Of a stretch of DNA of 64,000 nucleotides, positions 10,138 through 25,743 are shown one piece after another. Every line of letters starts with the position of its first letter. Position 1 is the stretch's first letter. Position numbers and translations under genes: made by a program. This DNA comes from Zoogloea sp. 1C4 (GTDB lineage: Bacteria > Pseudomonadota > Gammaproteobacteria > Burkholderiales > Rhodocyclaceae). Under the pieces are notes generated by a model. That model saw nothing but the letters and a program-made list of their open reading frames with translations, was not told the DNA's origin and did not search any database. The DNA lies in assembly GCF_009469605.1 (NCBI RefSeq), contig NZ_SSXU01000003.1, positions 62,001 through 126,000 on the forward strand. The letters run 5' to 3'.

Positions 10138-13100
10138 GGCGGGCTTTGTCCAGCAAGGGCGGAATGGCGTCGAGGCGGAAGTTGCGGGTGAGGTCGCGGA
10201 GCTCGGCAACAAAGGGCGCGTAGGCAGCGTCGAGCGCCTCGATCTCGTCGAGCCGGCGCAGGATGCCCTTCACGTAGCCCATCTCGACCTGCTCGGCCAG
10301 ATCGGCGACCACCTCGGGCGGCGGATAGACCATGTCGACAGGCAGCGCCGGGGGCGGCTCGGGCTGGTTGGGCTCGAGCCAATCGAGCGACAGGCGCCGG
10401 CCGATCCAGTCGATCAGTTCGGCCACCTGCACGGGCTTGAGGAAGAAATCGTTGCTGCCGATGGCGAGGTCGTTGTCGTCGGAATGCAGGCCGCGCTCGT
10501 AGGCGTTGGCCGAGATGATCGCCACCGGCACCGCGGCCATCTCGGCACCGCCCTCGCCCGCGCGGATGCGCCGCACGACCTCCCAGCCGTCCATGCCCGG
10601 CATCGCCAGATCCATGAACACCAGATCGGGCTTGAAGCGCGGCAGCACCCTCAGGCATTCCTGCCCGTTGGCAGCCTGGGCCAGCGAAAAACCCAGGGGC
10701 TCCAGCAGGGTGATGAGGAACTCCCGATCGACCCGCTCGTTATCCACCACCAGGATGCGCCGGCGCTCGCCCCGGTAGCCGACGCGGTTGCGCGGCAGCT
10801 CGCGCACGGCCACCTCGCCGCGCACCTGGGGCAGGAACAGGCGCACCCGGAAGGTGCTGCCCGCGCCCGGCTGGCTCTTGACGGTGAGCTCGCCGCCCAT
10901 CACGTCGGCGAACATCCGGCTGATGGTGAGGCCCAGCCCGGCGCCGCCCGCCCCCTGGGCCGAGGTGCCGCGGGAGAAGGGATCGAAGATGCGTTCGATC
11001 TCGGCCTGGGAGATGCCCGGGCCGGTGTCCTCCACCTCGAAGGTCGCCATCTCCATGCGGTAGGTGAGGCGCAGGCAGATCGAGCCCTTGGCGGTGAACT
11101 TCACCGCGTTGCCCAGCAGGTTGATGAGGATCTGGCGCACCCGCTTGCCGTCGGCGCGCACCACCGGCGGAATCTCGCCGATGGGCTCGAAGCGGAAGCT
11201 GAGGCCCTTGTTGCGGGCCTGGACCTCGAACATGCCGACGATCTGCTGGAGGAAATCCTTGAAATCGATCGGCTTCACATCCAGCGCCAGCTTGCCGCCC
11301 TCGATGCGGGCGATGTCCAGGGTGCCCTCGATCACCGACAGCAGGTGGTCGCCGCTGCGCCGGATGACATTGATGGCCTGCCGCCGGTGGGGCGGGATCG
11401 CGTCGTCGCCGTCGAGGATCTGGGCGTAGCCGAGGATGCTGTTGAGGGGCGTGCGCAGCTCGTGGCTGATGGCGGTGATGTAGCGGCTCTTGGCCTGGTT
11501 GGCCAGCTCCGCCGCCTGCTTGGCCCGCTGGAGCTGCTCGTCGGTGCGGCGGTGGGATTCGATCTCGCGCATCAGGAGGCTGGTCTGGCGGTTGGATTCC
11601 TCCTGCGCCACCTGCCGGCTCTTGTGGGTGAGCACCAGCCACCACACCACCAGCCCACTCACCAGCAGCAGGCTCATGTAGGCCTTGATGAAGGCCAGGC
11701 GCAGGGCTTCGACGGCCTCGGCCCCGTCGGTGCCGAGCAGCTGGACGCCCTGCTGGTAGAGCAGCCACACCAGCACCGCCAGGGCCGGCGCCAGCACGCC
11801 CATCAGCAGCAGGTAGTGGCCGAGGCCGCTCTCCACGTAGGGCCACGCGGCCTCGGGCAGCACCCGGCGCATCGCCCCGGCCCACTGCACGGAGAGTCGC
11901 GCGTCCGGCTTGCACAGATCGTTGCAGCGGGCGTCCAGCGAGCAGCACAGGGAGCAGATCGGCCCCTGATAGGCGGGACAGCGGGCCAGGTCGTCGGCTT
12001 CGTATTCGCGCTCGCAGATCACGCAGCGCCCGTCGCCGGTGGCCGCGTGGGGCGGGCGGGCGAGGTAATAACGCCCGCCGGTGGCCCAGGCGATCAGCGG
12101 CGAAGCCACAAAGGCGGTGACCAGCGCGATGAGCGCCGAGAACGCCTGGGGCCCCGGCCCGAAGGCGCCCGCCCAAGCCGCCACCGACAGCAGCGAGGCA
12201 ATCCCCATCGCCCCCACACCCACCGGATTCACGTCGTAGAGGTGCGCCCGCTTGAACTCGATGCCCGGCGGCGACAGGCCCAGGGGCTTGTTGATGACCA
12301 GATCGGCCACCACCGCCATCATCCAGGCGATGGCCACGTTGGCGTACAGGCCCAGCACCTTGCCGAGGGCCTGGAACACGTCCAGCTCCATCAGCATCAG
12401 CGCGATGGCGGTGTTGAACACCACCCACACCACCCGCCCGGGATGGCTGTGGGTGAGCCGGGCGAAGAAGTTCGACCACGCCAGCGAGCCGGCGTAGGCG
12501 TTGGTCACGTTGATCTTGAGCTGGGAGATCACCACGAACAGCGCCGTAGCCGCCACCGCCCAGCGCAGGTCGGGGAAGACGTATTCGTAGGCGGCGAGGT
12601 ACATCTGGTTCGGGTCCACCGCCCGCTGGATGGGCACCGCGTTGCTGATTGCCAGATAGGCCAGCAGCGCCCCGCCGAGCATCTTGACCACGCCCAGCAG
12701 CACCCAGCCGGGGCCACCCACCAGCACCGCAGCCCACCAGCGGCGGGTGTTGGTGGCGGTCTTTTCGGGCATGAAGCGCAGGTAGTCGGCCTGCTCGCCC
12801 ATCTGGGTGATGAGCGCGATGCCGACCGTGAGCGCCGCGCCGAATGCGTGCAGGTTGAAGCCCGCCCCCACGCCGTGCTCACCGCCGTAGCCGGCCAGCT
12901 CCGAGAGGATGCCGGGCCGGGCGGCGAACACGAACACGAAGGGCACCACCAGCATCAGCACCCACAGGGGCAGCGTGATGGACTGGAGCCGGCTGATGGC
13001 CGTAACCCCGTGGGTGACCAGCGGGATCACCACCACCGCGCACAGCAGGTAACCCCAGGCCGGCGGTATGTCGAAGGCCAGCTCCAGGGCGTAGGCCATG

Positions 13101-13519
13101 ATCGCCGCCTCGAGGGCGAAGAAGATGAAGGTGAACGAGGCGTAGATCAGCGAGGTGAGCGTCGAGCCGATGTAGCCGAAGCCCGCGCCACGGGTGAGCA
13201 GATCCATGTCCACCCCGTAGCGGGCGGCGTAGATGCTGATGGGCAGGCCGGCCAGGAAGATGATCAGCCCGGTGGCGAGGATCGCCCACAGGGCGTTGAG
13301 GAAGCCGTAATCCACCAGCAGCGTGGCGCCCACGGCCTCCAGCACCAGAAAGGACGCCACCCCGAAGGCGGTGTTGGCCACCCGCAGCTCGGACCAGCGC
13401 CGGAAGCTGCGCGGGGTGAAGCGCAGGGCGTAGTCCTCGATGGTTTCGCGGGCGACCCAGGTGTTGTAGTCGCGGCGGATCTTGACGACCCGCTGGACGG
13501 CATCCGGTTCGCTGTCCAT
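10130..13519 (-). CDS. NCS1-type permease fused to a hybrid histidine kinase with receiver
   Basis: 1129 residues. The first ~480 look like a purine/cytosine permease (NCS1) transporter with about 12 membrane helices and motifs such as GLPISIYAARYGVDMDLLTRGAGFGYIGS. A cysteine-rich zinc-binding-like knot follows at about 500-541 (CVICE...CPAYQGPICSLCC...CNDLC). Two more hydrophobic segments and a coiled coil lead to HisKA with H686 in SHELRTPLNSILGY, an ATPase domain (GGAGLGLTISRMF) and a receiver with D970 (LVFMDLAMPGMDG). The tail of ~80 residues is helical. The ATG at 13519 overlaps the pilR stop (TGATG) and has AAGGAG before it. It is analogous in design to CbrA-type transporter-kinases. 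Whether it transports, or only senses, its ligand is unknown. Confidence 0.88.
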   Translation of the reverse strand: MDSEPDAVQRVVKIRRDYNTWVARETIEDYALRFTPRSFRRWSELRVANTAFGVASFLVLEAVGATLLVDYGFLNALWAILATGLIIFLAGLPISIYAARYGVDMDLLTRGAGFGYIGSTLTSLIYASFTFIFFALEAAIMAYALELAFDIPPAWGYLLCAVVVIPLVTHGVTAISRLQSITLPLWVLMLVVPFVFVFAARPGILSELAGYGGEHGVGAGFNLHAFGAALTVGIALITQMGEQADYLRFMPEKTATNTRRWWAAVLVGGPGWVLLGVVKMLGGALLAYLAISNAVPIQRAVDPNQMYLAAYEYVFPDLRWAVAATALFVVISQLKINVTNAYAGSLAWSNFFARLTHSHPGRVVWVVFNTAIALMLMELDVFQALGKVLGLYANVAIAWMMAVVADLVINKPLGLSPPGIEFKRAHLYDVNPVGVGAMGIASLLSVAAWAGAFGPGPQAFSALIALVTAFVASPLIAWATGGRYYLARPPHAATGDGRCVICEREYEADDLARCPAYQGPICSLCCSLDARCNDLCKPDARLSVQWAGAMRRVLPEAAWPYVESGLGHYLLLMGVLAPALAVLVWLLYQQGVQLLGTDGAEAVEALRLAFIKAYMSLLLVSGLVVWWLVLTHKSRQVAQEESNRQTSLLMREIESHRRTDEQLQRAKQAAELANQAKSRYITAISHELRTPLNSILGYAQILDGDDAIPPHRRQAINVIRRSGDHLLSVIEGTLDIARIEGGKLALDVKPIDFKDFLQQIVGMFEVQARNKGLSFRFEPIGEIPPVVRADGKRVRQILINLLGNAVKFTAKGSICLRLTYRMEMATFEVEDTGPGISQAEIERIFDPFSRGTSAQGAGGAGLGLTISRMFADVMGGELTVKSQPGAGSTFRVRLFLPQVRGEVAVRELPRNRVGYRGERRRILVVDNERVDREFLITLLEPLGFSLAQAANGQECLRVLPRFKPDLVFMDLAMPGMDGWEVVRRIRAGEGGAEMAAVPVAIISANAYERGLHSDDNDLAIGSNDFFLKPVQVAELIDWIGRRLSLDWLEPNQPEPPPALPVDMVYPPPEVVADLAEQVEMGYVKGILRRLDEIEALDAAYAPFVAELRDLTRNFRLDAIPPLLDKARHA

Positions 13520-14892
13520 CACTCCTTGATGCCCAGCCGTTCGAGCCGGTAGCGCAGCGAGCGGAAGGTGACGCCCAGCGCCCGGGCCGCGGCGGTGCGG
13601 TTGCCGCCGGATTTTTCGAGGGCCTCTTCGATCACGTGGCGCTCCACCTGGTCGAGGTATTCCTGCAGGTCGGCGCCGCCCGGGGTGGCCGGCGCTGCAG
13701 GGCTGGCCTCGCCCATGTCGGAGGGGTCGAGGAGCAGGTCGTCGGCCTCGATGAACTCGCCGGATGACAGGGCCATCGCCCGCTCGAGGATGTTCTCCAG
13801 CTCGCGTACGTTGCCCGGGAAGGCATAGGCCTTGAGCGCCCGCAGCGCCCCCTCGCTGAGGCGCACCGGCGGCAGGCCGGACGATTCGGACAGCCGGGCG
13901 AGGAGGATTCCGGCGAGCTGGGGGATGTCTTCGGCGCGCTCGCGCAGCGGCGGCATGCGCAGCTCGATGACGTTGAGGCGGTAGAACAGATCCTGCCGGA
14001 AGCGGGTGGCCTCGACCATCGCCTTGAGGTTTTGATGGGTGGCGCTGAGGATGCGCACGTCAACCTGGGTCTCGGTGGTGTCGCCCAGGCGGCGGAACTT
14101 CTTCTCCTGGATCGCCCGCAGCAGCTTGACCTGCATCGGCAGCGGCAGATCGCCCACCTCGTCGAGGAACAGGGTGCCGCCGTGGGCCGCCTGGAAGAAG
14201 CCTTCCCGGTCGGCGTCGGCGCCGGTGAAGGCGCCCTTCCTGGCCCCGAAGAACTCGCTCTCCATCAGGTTCTCGGGGATCGCCCCGCAGTTGACCGCCA
14301 CGAAGGGCGCCGCAGCACGCGGGCCGAGGTCGTGGATCATCCGGGCGGCGCGCTCCTTGCCGCTGCCGGATTCACCCGAGATGAACACCGGCGCCTGGCT
14401 GCGGGCGAGCTTCTCGATCAGCGAGCGCACCTGCACCATCGCCGGCGACTCGCCGGTGAGGCTGGAGGTGTCCTTCTTGCTGTCGTCGTCATCCTTGGCC
14501 GTCACCGAGAACACCGACTTGACCAGCGCCCGCAGCTGGTCGATGGAGACCGGCTTGGAGAGGTAGTCGAAGGCCCCGGCCTTGAGGGCCGTGACCGCGT
14601 TGTCCATGCTGCCGAAGGCGGTGATCACCGCCACCGGCAGGTCGCGGCAGGTTTCGGAGATGTAGCGCACCAGCTCGAGCCCGTCGCCATCGGGCAGGCG
14701 CATGTCGGTCAGGCACAGGCGGTAGCGCTTCTGGCCGAGCAGCGCCCGGGCCTCGGCCAGGGTGGCGGCGCCATCGCTGGAAAGACCGAGGCGCAGCAGG
14801 CTCAGTTCGAGCAGCTCGCGGATGTCGTCCTCGTCATCGACGATGAGCACGTCGGGGCCGCTGGAGCGGGCCCGTCTTTCGATCTGGGTCAT
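13519..14892 (-). CDS. pilR: Sigma-54-dependent response regulator PilR
   Basis: 457 residues: receiver with D63 in CLTDMRLPDGDG, AAA+ domain with Walker A GESGSGKE (173-180), the sigma-54-contacting GAFTGA loop (220-225), and a Fis-type helix-turn-helix at the C-terminus (GNRTAAARALGVTFRSLRYRL). The receiver closely resembles PilR of Pseudomonas, which activates pilin transcription. ATG 14892 overlaps the pilS stop by 4 nt. The downstream transporter-kinase gene overlaps its stop, so all are probably co-translated. The pilR name depends on the PilS partner and on similarity; other NtrC-family roles are possible. Confidence 0.85.
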   Translation of the reverse strand: MTQIERRARSSGPDVLIVDDEDDIRELLELSLLRLGLSSDGAATLAEARALLGQKRYRLCLTDMRLPDGDGLELVRYISETCRDLPVAVITAFGSMDNAVTALKAGAFDYLSKPVSIDQLRALVKSVFSVTAKDDDDSKKDTSSLTGESPAMVQVRSLIEKLARSQAPVFISGESGSGKERAARMIHDLGPRAAAPFVAVNCGAIPENLMESEFFGARKGAFTGADADREGFFQAAHGGTLFLDEVGDLPLPMQVKLLRAIQEKKFRRLGDTTETQVDVRILSATHQNLKAMVEATRFRQDLFYRLNVIELRMPPLRERAEDIPQLAGILLARLSESSGLPPVRLSEGALRALKAYAFPGNVRELENILERAMALSSGEFIEADDLLLDPSDMGEASPAAPATPGGADLQEYLDQVERHVIEEALEKSGGNRTAAARALGVTFRSLRYRLERLGIKE

Positions 14893-16484
14893 GGTTTCAC
14901 GCGTCCGATGATCCGGAAATGGGCTCCCGGCAGGGCTGCGGTGGTGCCGGCTTCGGCCGGCGGCGTCACGCACAGTTCGAGCACCGCGCCGTTGGCTTCG
15001 GCGAGTTCCCGCGAGATGTAGAGCCCGAGGCCGGTGCCTTTCGAGTGGGTGGTGAAGAAGGGTTCAAAAACCTGCGCCCGCAGCGCCTCGGCAATCCCCG
15101 GGCCGTCGTCGGACACATCCAGCGCTACGCGTCCATCATCTCGCAGCGCAGCATCGATTTTTACCGCAGCAGGCGCGCCGCTGCAATGACGTCGTGCATT
15201 GCCGACGAGATTCCACAGAATCTGGCGCAGATGGGCCCGGTCCATGGCCATCTCGAGCCCCGGCGGCACGCGATTCACCACCACTCCGCGGGCACCGCTC
15301 TCGGCCACGTCGAACTCCTCGATGAACTCATCGACAAACTCCGCCAGCGGCAGCGCCTCGGGCAGCGCCTCGTCGCGCCGGCCGAGGGCCAGCACGTCGG
15401 CCACCAGCCGGTCGATGCGCTGGGCGTTGTTGCCGATGATGCGGATCAGCCGGGCCTGCATGTCGCCGCGCTTCTCCTCGCGCAGCAGCTCGGCCGCCTG
15501 ATAGACGGACGCCAGCGGGTTGCGGATCTCGTGGGCGATGCTGGCGGTGAGCCGCCCCAGCGCCGCCAGCTTGACCTGCTGGATCTGGCGGTGGATGCGG
15601 TCGAAGTCTTCCAGGTAGACCAGCGTTTCGTTGGCCTCGCCGGCGGGCAGGAAGCGCGCCAGCAGCATCTTGCCGCTGCCGTCGGCCCGCAGGCTGTGGG
15701 CCGAATCGCCGTGCTCGGCCCGGCGCCGGAGTTCGCGCTCCAGGGCCGGGGCGTGTTCGCCGAGGGTTGCGCCCTCGCGCAGCTCGGCCCCCAGCAGCGC
15801 CACCGCCTGGGGGTTGAACTGGCGCACCACGCCACCGTCGCCCACCACCAGCACGCCGTCCTGCATGTCCTGGATGATCTGGCGGTTCAGGCGCAGCTGG
15901 CTGGCCAGATCGACGCCCCGCTGGCGGGCCAGATTCTCGTTGGCGATGGCCCGCAGCGCCAGCAGGCGCGCCACCTGGGCAATGGCGAAGAAGCCGATGC
16001 AGGTGATGCCGACGGTGAAGAAATCCACCGTCTCGCGCCCCGACAACAGCCGGAACATGTTCTCCAGCAGCACCGCCACGGTGGCGTAGGCCGCGTAGAA
16101 CAGCACCATCCGCCCCTGCCCCACCAGCCCGGCGCCGGCGAGCGCGATGAGGATCAGGATCGGGATGCCGCTGCGGTAGCCGCCGCTCGCCCACATGATG
16201 AGGGTGAGCGAGGTGACATCCACCAGCACCTGGACGGTGACCAGGCGGTTGTGCCCGAGCAGCCGGGCCGCATCGGGAAAGCCGAAGCTGAGCACCGCCG
16301 CCACGTAGGCAAACGAGACACCGAAAAAGATGGTGGGCGAATCGCTGCCCAGATGCAGGGACGGCCCCGCCACCAGAAACAGCCCGGCGAGGGTCAGGCG
16401 AAACAGGTTGAGATAGCGCAGCGGCTCGGAGCGGCTGAAGTCGTCGGCCAGGCCGACATCCCGCTGGGGCAGCTCGAGCTTCAC
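14889..16484 (-). CDS. pilS: Membrane sensor histidine kinase PilS
   Basis: 531 residues with about six hydrophobic segments (25-180), a PAS-like domain (about 205-290), HisKA with H318 in ASIAHEIRNPLASVYQ, and an ATPase domain ending FFTTHSKGTGLGLYISREL. This is the PilS plan: a polar membrane kinase that controls PilR and type IV pilin expression. The start is a GTG 9 nt after the stop of the preceding small gene, without a strong ribosome site, which suggests coupling. The 4-nt overlap with pilR supports pairing. Confidence 0.87.
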   Translation of the reverse strand: MKLELPQRDVGLADDFSRSEPLRYLNLFRLTLAGLFLVAGPSLHLGSDSPTIFFGVSFAYVAAVLSFGFPDAARLLGHNRLVTVQVLVDVTSLTLIMWASGGYRSGIPILILIALAGAGLVGQGRMVLFYAAYATVAVLLENMFRLLSGRETVDFFTVGITCIGFFAIAQVARLLALRAIANENLARQRGVDLASQLRLNRQIIQDMQDGVLVVGDGGVVRQFNPQAVALLGAELREGATLGEHAPALERELRRRAEHGDSAHSLRADGSGKMLLARFLPAGEANETLVYLEDFDRIHRQIQQVKLAALGRLTASIAHEIRNPLASVYQAAELLREEKRGDMQARLIRIIGNNAQRIDRLVADVLALGRRDEALPEALPLAEFVDEFIEEFDVAESGARGVVVNRVPPGLEMAMDRAHLRQILWNLVGNARRHCSGAPAAVKIDAALRDDGRVALDVSDDGPGIAEALRAQVFEPFFTTHSKGTGLGLYISRELAEANGAVLELCVTPPAEAGTTAALPGAHFRIIGRVKP

Positions 16485-16493
16485 GGGCGCGGC

Positions 16494-16757
16494 TTAGCTG
16501 CGCGGGCCGAGACGGCGATGCTCCTCGGAGCAGTAGAAGCTGCCACCGCCCCGCACGCTCTCGCTCTCGGGCACGTGCAGGCCGCAGTGGGCGCAGGCCA
16601 CCATCTGTTCGATCTCGGCCACCGGGGCGCCGCGCTGGGGCGCCGGCTCGTCATCCTGCCGCGGGGCCTGGGGGCCGGGCGCGCCGGGCCGGCGCAGGGC
16701 GCGCCGCACGTAGTAAAGGCCGATCAGGAACAGGATGAACAGGAGGATATTGCGCAC
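16494..16757 (-). CDS. PP0621-family small membrane protein with a zinc-ribbon-like motif
   Basis: 87 residues. An N-terminal membrane helix (RNILLFILFLIGLYYV), a proline-rich linker, then CAHCGLHVPESESV and FYCSEEHRR, a CxxC plus C-x3-H arrangement likely to bind a metal. It fits the PP0621 family that sits directly before pilS in many Pseudomonas and betaproteobacterial genomes. GTG start with GGAG 9 nt upstream. Function unknown. Confidence 0.8.
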   Translation of the reverse strand: MRNILLFILFLIGLYYVRRALRRPGAPGPQAPRQDDEPAPQRGAPVAEIEQMVACAHCGLHVPESESVRGGGSFYCSEEHRRLGPRS

Positions 16758-16787
16758 GTCGAGGGCTCCAGCGGTAAGCCGCCGAGT

Positions 16788-17948
16788 TTAGCAGAAGCGC
16801 CGGAGCCGCTCGAAAGCCGCCTCCAGCGTCTCGTCGCGCTTGGCAAAGCAGAAGCGGATCACCCGCTCGTCGCGCCCGTCGCCGAAGAAGGCCGACAGGG
16901 GGATCGCCGCCACGCCCACCTCGCGGGTCAGCCACTGGACGAAGTCGGTGTCGGGCGCATCCGAGATCGCCCCGTAGCGGACGGTCTGGAAGTAGGTGCC
17001 GGTGCACGGCAGGAGCTCGAAGCGCGTGCCCGCCAGCCCGGCCCGGAAGACATCCCGCTTGGCCTGATAGAAGGCCGCCAGCCCCAGGTGGCGCGACGCA
17101 TCCATCATGTAGTCGGCCAGCGCCAGCTGCACCGGGGTGTTCACGGTGAACACGTTGAACTGATGCACCTTGCGGAACTCGGCCATCAGCGCCTGCGGGG
17201 CCAGCACGTAGCCCACCTTCCAGCCGGTCACGTGGTAGGTCTTGCCGAAGCTCGACACGATCACGCTGCGCTCGGCCAGATCGGGATACAGCGCCGCGCT
17301 CTCGTGGCGCCGGCCGTCGAAGACGATGTGCTCGTACACCTCATCGGCCACCACGATGATGCCGGTGCCGCGCACCAGATCGCACAGGGCCCGCATGTCG
17401 TCCGGCGACCACACGGTGCCGCTCGGGTTGTGGGGCGTGTTGATCATGATCATGCGGGTCTTCGGCGACACCAGCGCCCGCACCGCGGCCCAGTCGGGGC
17501 GGTAATCCGGTGCCGACAGCCGGGCGCGCTTCACCACGCCGCCCGCCAGCTCGATGGACGGCACGTAGGAGTCGTACACCGGCTCGAAGACGATCACCTC
17601 GTCGCCCGGATGCACCAGCGCCGCCACCGCGGTGAACAGCGCCTGGGTCGCCCCCGCGGTCACGGTGATCTCGGTTTCCGGGTCGTAGCTCGCACCATAG
17701 AGCGCGGCGACCTTGGCGGCGATGGCCTCGCGCAGCGCCGGCACGCCAGACATCGGCGCGTACTGGTTGTGGCCGGCGCGCATCCAGTGGGAAACGCGCT
17801 CGAAGAGCAGGTCTTCCGCGCTGAAATCCGGAAAGCCCTGGGAGAGGTTGATCGCCCCGCACTCCTGGGCCAGGCGCGACATCACGGTGAAGATCGTGGT
17901 GCCCACCGCGGGCAGACGGGAAACCACAGGGGCGGGAAAACGGGGCAT
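16788..17948 (-). CDS. PLP-dependent methionine (KMTB) aminotransferase
   Basis: 386 residues, fold-type I aminotransferase closely resembling E. coli YbdL. Features: AINLSQGFPDF, NQYAPMSGVPALREAIA, NTPHNPSGTVW, DEVYEHIVFDG, and the PLP lysine K236 in SSFGKTYHVTGWKVGY. The family makes methionine from 4-methylthio-2-oxobutanoate, the last step of methionine salvage. It is transcribed divergently from mtnA across 133 bp, which supports that role. ATG 17948 has GGAG 8 nt upstream. Kynurenine or other aromatic substrates are also known in the family. Confidence 0.87.
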   Translation of the reverse strand: MPRFPAPVVSRLPAVGTTIFTVMSRLAQECGAINLSQGFPDFSAEDLLFERVSHWMRAGHNQYAPMSGVPALREAIAAKVAALYGASYDPETEITVTAGATQALFTAVAALVHPGDEVIVFEPVYDSYVPSIELAGGVVKRARLSAPDYRPDWAAVRALVSPKTRMIMINTPHNPSGTVWSPDDMRALCDLVRGTGIIVVADEVYEHIVFDGRRHESAALYPDLAERSVIVSSFGKTYHVTGWKVGYVLAPQALMAEFRKVHQFNVFTVNTPVQLALADYMMDASRHLGLAAFYQAKRDVFRAGLAGTRFELLPCTGTYFQTVRYGAISDAPDTDFVQWLTREVGVAAIPLSAFFGDGRDERVIRFCFAKRDETLEAAFERLRRFC

Positions 17949-18081
17949 GACGATCACTCCGGGCTGGATCAACGCAAAAAGGCGGGCCGATTCTGGCAGA
18001 TGACGCCCCCGCCGGCCAGCCACCCGGTGCGCCGGCCCCGATACAATCGCGCCTTCGCCCATCCTCCTGAAGCACCCCACC

Positions 18082-19137
<1,056 letters not shown>

Positions 19138-19159
19138 TCCCGGACTGGAGCAAGTGATC

Positions 19160-19840
19160 ATGAACGAGAACGTATTGCGGGCCGGCCTCCTCGACACGGC
19201 CCGGGAGATGGCCCACTGCGGACTCAACGCTGGCACCGCCGGCAATGCCAGCGTGCGCTGCACCAGGGGCTTCCTGATCACGCCCACCGGCCGCCCCTAC
19301 GACGAACTCAGCCCCGACGACATGGCCCTGATGGGGATGGACGGCAGCTGGCACGGGCCCTTCGCTCCGTCGTCCGAGTGGCGCATCCACCGGGACATCC
19401 TCGCCGCGCGGCCCGACGTGGGCGCCGTGCTCCACGCCCACTCGCCTTTCGCCACCGCGCTGGCCTGTCACCGACGCGCCATTCCGGCCTTCCATTACAT
19501 GATCGCCCGCTTCGGCGGCACCGACGTGCGCTGCGCGCCCTACGCCACCTTCGGCACCCAGGCGCTCTCCGACGGGGCCATCGCCGCCCTCGAAGGCCGC
19601 CGCGCCTGTCTGCTCGCCAATCACGGCATGCTGGTGCTGGGCGGCGACCTGCGCGGCACCCTGGCGCTGGCCGTCGAGTTCGAGAACCTCTGCGAGCAAT
19701 ACTGGCGCGCCTGTCAGCTGGGCGAGCCGCACATCCTCTGCAGCGCCGAGATGGACGAAGTCCTCACCCTGTTCAAGACCTACGGCCAGCCCCGCCCGAC
19801 CGCCCCGACCCCGCTGGCGGCCGAACCCGGCCCGGCCTGA
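19160..19840 (+). CDS. Class II aldolase/adducin-family protein, probable methylthioribulose-phosphate processing
   Basis: 226 residues with the zinc aldolase/epimerase fold: [11 protein letters not shown] phosphate loop, E in [17 protein letters not shown] with two metal histidines, and ANHGMLV with the third. It resembles L-fuculose-1-phosphate aldolase. Directly after mtnA it may be either an MtnB-type dehydratase or the aldolase (Ald2) that splits methylthioribulose 1-phosphate into DHAP and methylthioacetaldehyde (DHAP shunt). Aldolase is my preference from overall resemblance, but sequence alone does not settle it. ATG 19160 has GGAG 9 nt upstream. Confidence 0.82.
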   Translation: MNENVLRAGLLDTAREMAHCGLNAGTAGNASVRCTRGFLITPTGRPYDELSPDDMALMGMDGSWHGPFAPSSEWRIHRDILAARPDVGAVLHAHSPFATALACHRRAIPAFHYMIARFGGTDVRCAPYATFGTQALSDGAIAALEGRRACLLANHGMLVLGGDLRGTLALAVEFENLCEQYWRACQLGEPHILCSAEMDEVLTLFKTYGQPRPTAPTPLAAEPGPA

Positions 19841-19853
19841 ACGCCCCGCTCCG

Positions 19854-24553
<4,700 letters not shown>

Positions 24554-24554
<1 letters not shown>

Positions 24555-25705
24555 TGCATCCCATCGACAGTCATCGCCCTCTCATCCTCGTCGTGGATGA
24601 CGCGCCGGAGTCGATCGAGCCGATCGTCGACTGCCTGCAACGCGCCGATTTCCGTACGCGCATCGCCACCAGCGGCAACCGCGCCCTTCAGCTTGCCAGC
24701 AGCAAGCCGGTGCCCGATCTGATCCTCCTCGACGTGAGCATGCCGGACATGGACGGCTACGAGGTGTGCAGCCAGCTCATGAATGACCCGGTCACCGCCA
24801 ACATCCCGGTGATCTTCCTCACGATCCGCAACGAAGAGATGGACGAGCAGCTCGGCTTCGACGCCGGTGCGGTGGACTACATCACCAAGCCCATCAGCCC
24901 GCCGCTGGTGCTCACCCGCATCCGCAACCACCTCACCCTCAAGGCCGCCAGCGATTTCCTGCGCGACCGCAACAGCTACCTCGAACAGGAAGTCACCCGC
25001 CGCACCCGCGAGCTCTCCCTGATCCAGGACGCCACCATCGTCGCCATGGCCTCCCTGGCCGAAACCCGCGACAACGAGACCGGCAACCACATCCGCCGGA
25101 CCCAGTCCTACCTGCGCGTGCTGGCCCGCCACCTGCAGTCCAACCCCCACTACGCCGCCGAGCTCACCGACGAGAACATCGACCTGATGTACAAGTCGGC
25201 GCCGCTCCACGACATCGGCAAGGTCGGCATTCCCGACCGCATCCTCCTCAAGCCCGGCAAGCTCACGCCCGCCGAGTTCGAGGTGATGAAGACCCACACC
25301 ACCCTCGGCCGCGAAGCCATCAGCCGGGCCGAAGCCCTGTTCGGCGTCTCCGCCCGCTTCCTGCGCTTCGCCAAGGAGATCGCCTACTCCCACCAGGAGA
25401 AATGGGACGGCAGCGGCTATCCGCTGGGCCTCTCGGGCGAACGCATCCCCCTCTCGGCGCGCCTGATGGCGGTGGCCGATGTCTACGACGCGCTGATCAG
25501 CAAGCGTGTCTACAAGGCGGCAGTGAGTCACGATGAGGCGGTCGAGGAACTCCGCGCCGGCAGCGGCACCCACTTCGACCCGAACATCATCGAGGCCTTC
25601 CTGGCCCTGCAGGACGAGTTCCGGAACATCGCCCAGCGCTTCGCCGACGTGGACGTGGACGAAGCCGCCGAGGCAGCGCGGCTGCGGCTCGTCTTTGGCG
25701 ACTGA
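24554..25705 (+). CDS. Response regulator with HD-GYP phosphodiesterase domain
   Basis: 383 residues. Receiver with D60 in LILLDVSMPDMDGYEV and K in YITKPISP, then an HD-GYP domain: ETRDNETGNHIRRTQ, HDIGKVGIPDRIL (H219-D220), HQEKWDGSGYPLGLSG (GYP at 288-290) and ADVYDAL. All expected metal ligands appear intact, so it should hydrolyse cyclic di-GMP under control of phosphorylation. Start overlaps the hybrid kinase stop by one base, so the two form a two-component pair. Confidence 0.94.
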
Positions 25706-25743
25706 CGCGCCCTTCCAGAACTCAAGATTCAGCACTGGCGTCC

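Noticed and set aside
10085-13552. 1155-codon open frame on the plus strand
   Set aside because: It is the shadow of the transporter-kinase gene on the other strand. The product is low-complexity (His/Gln/Arg/Gly-rich) with no domain, while the minus strand has clear ones.
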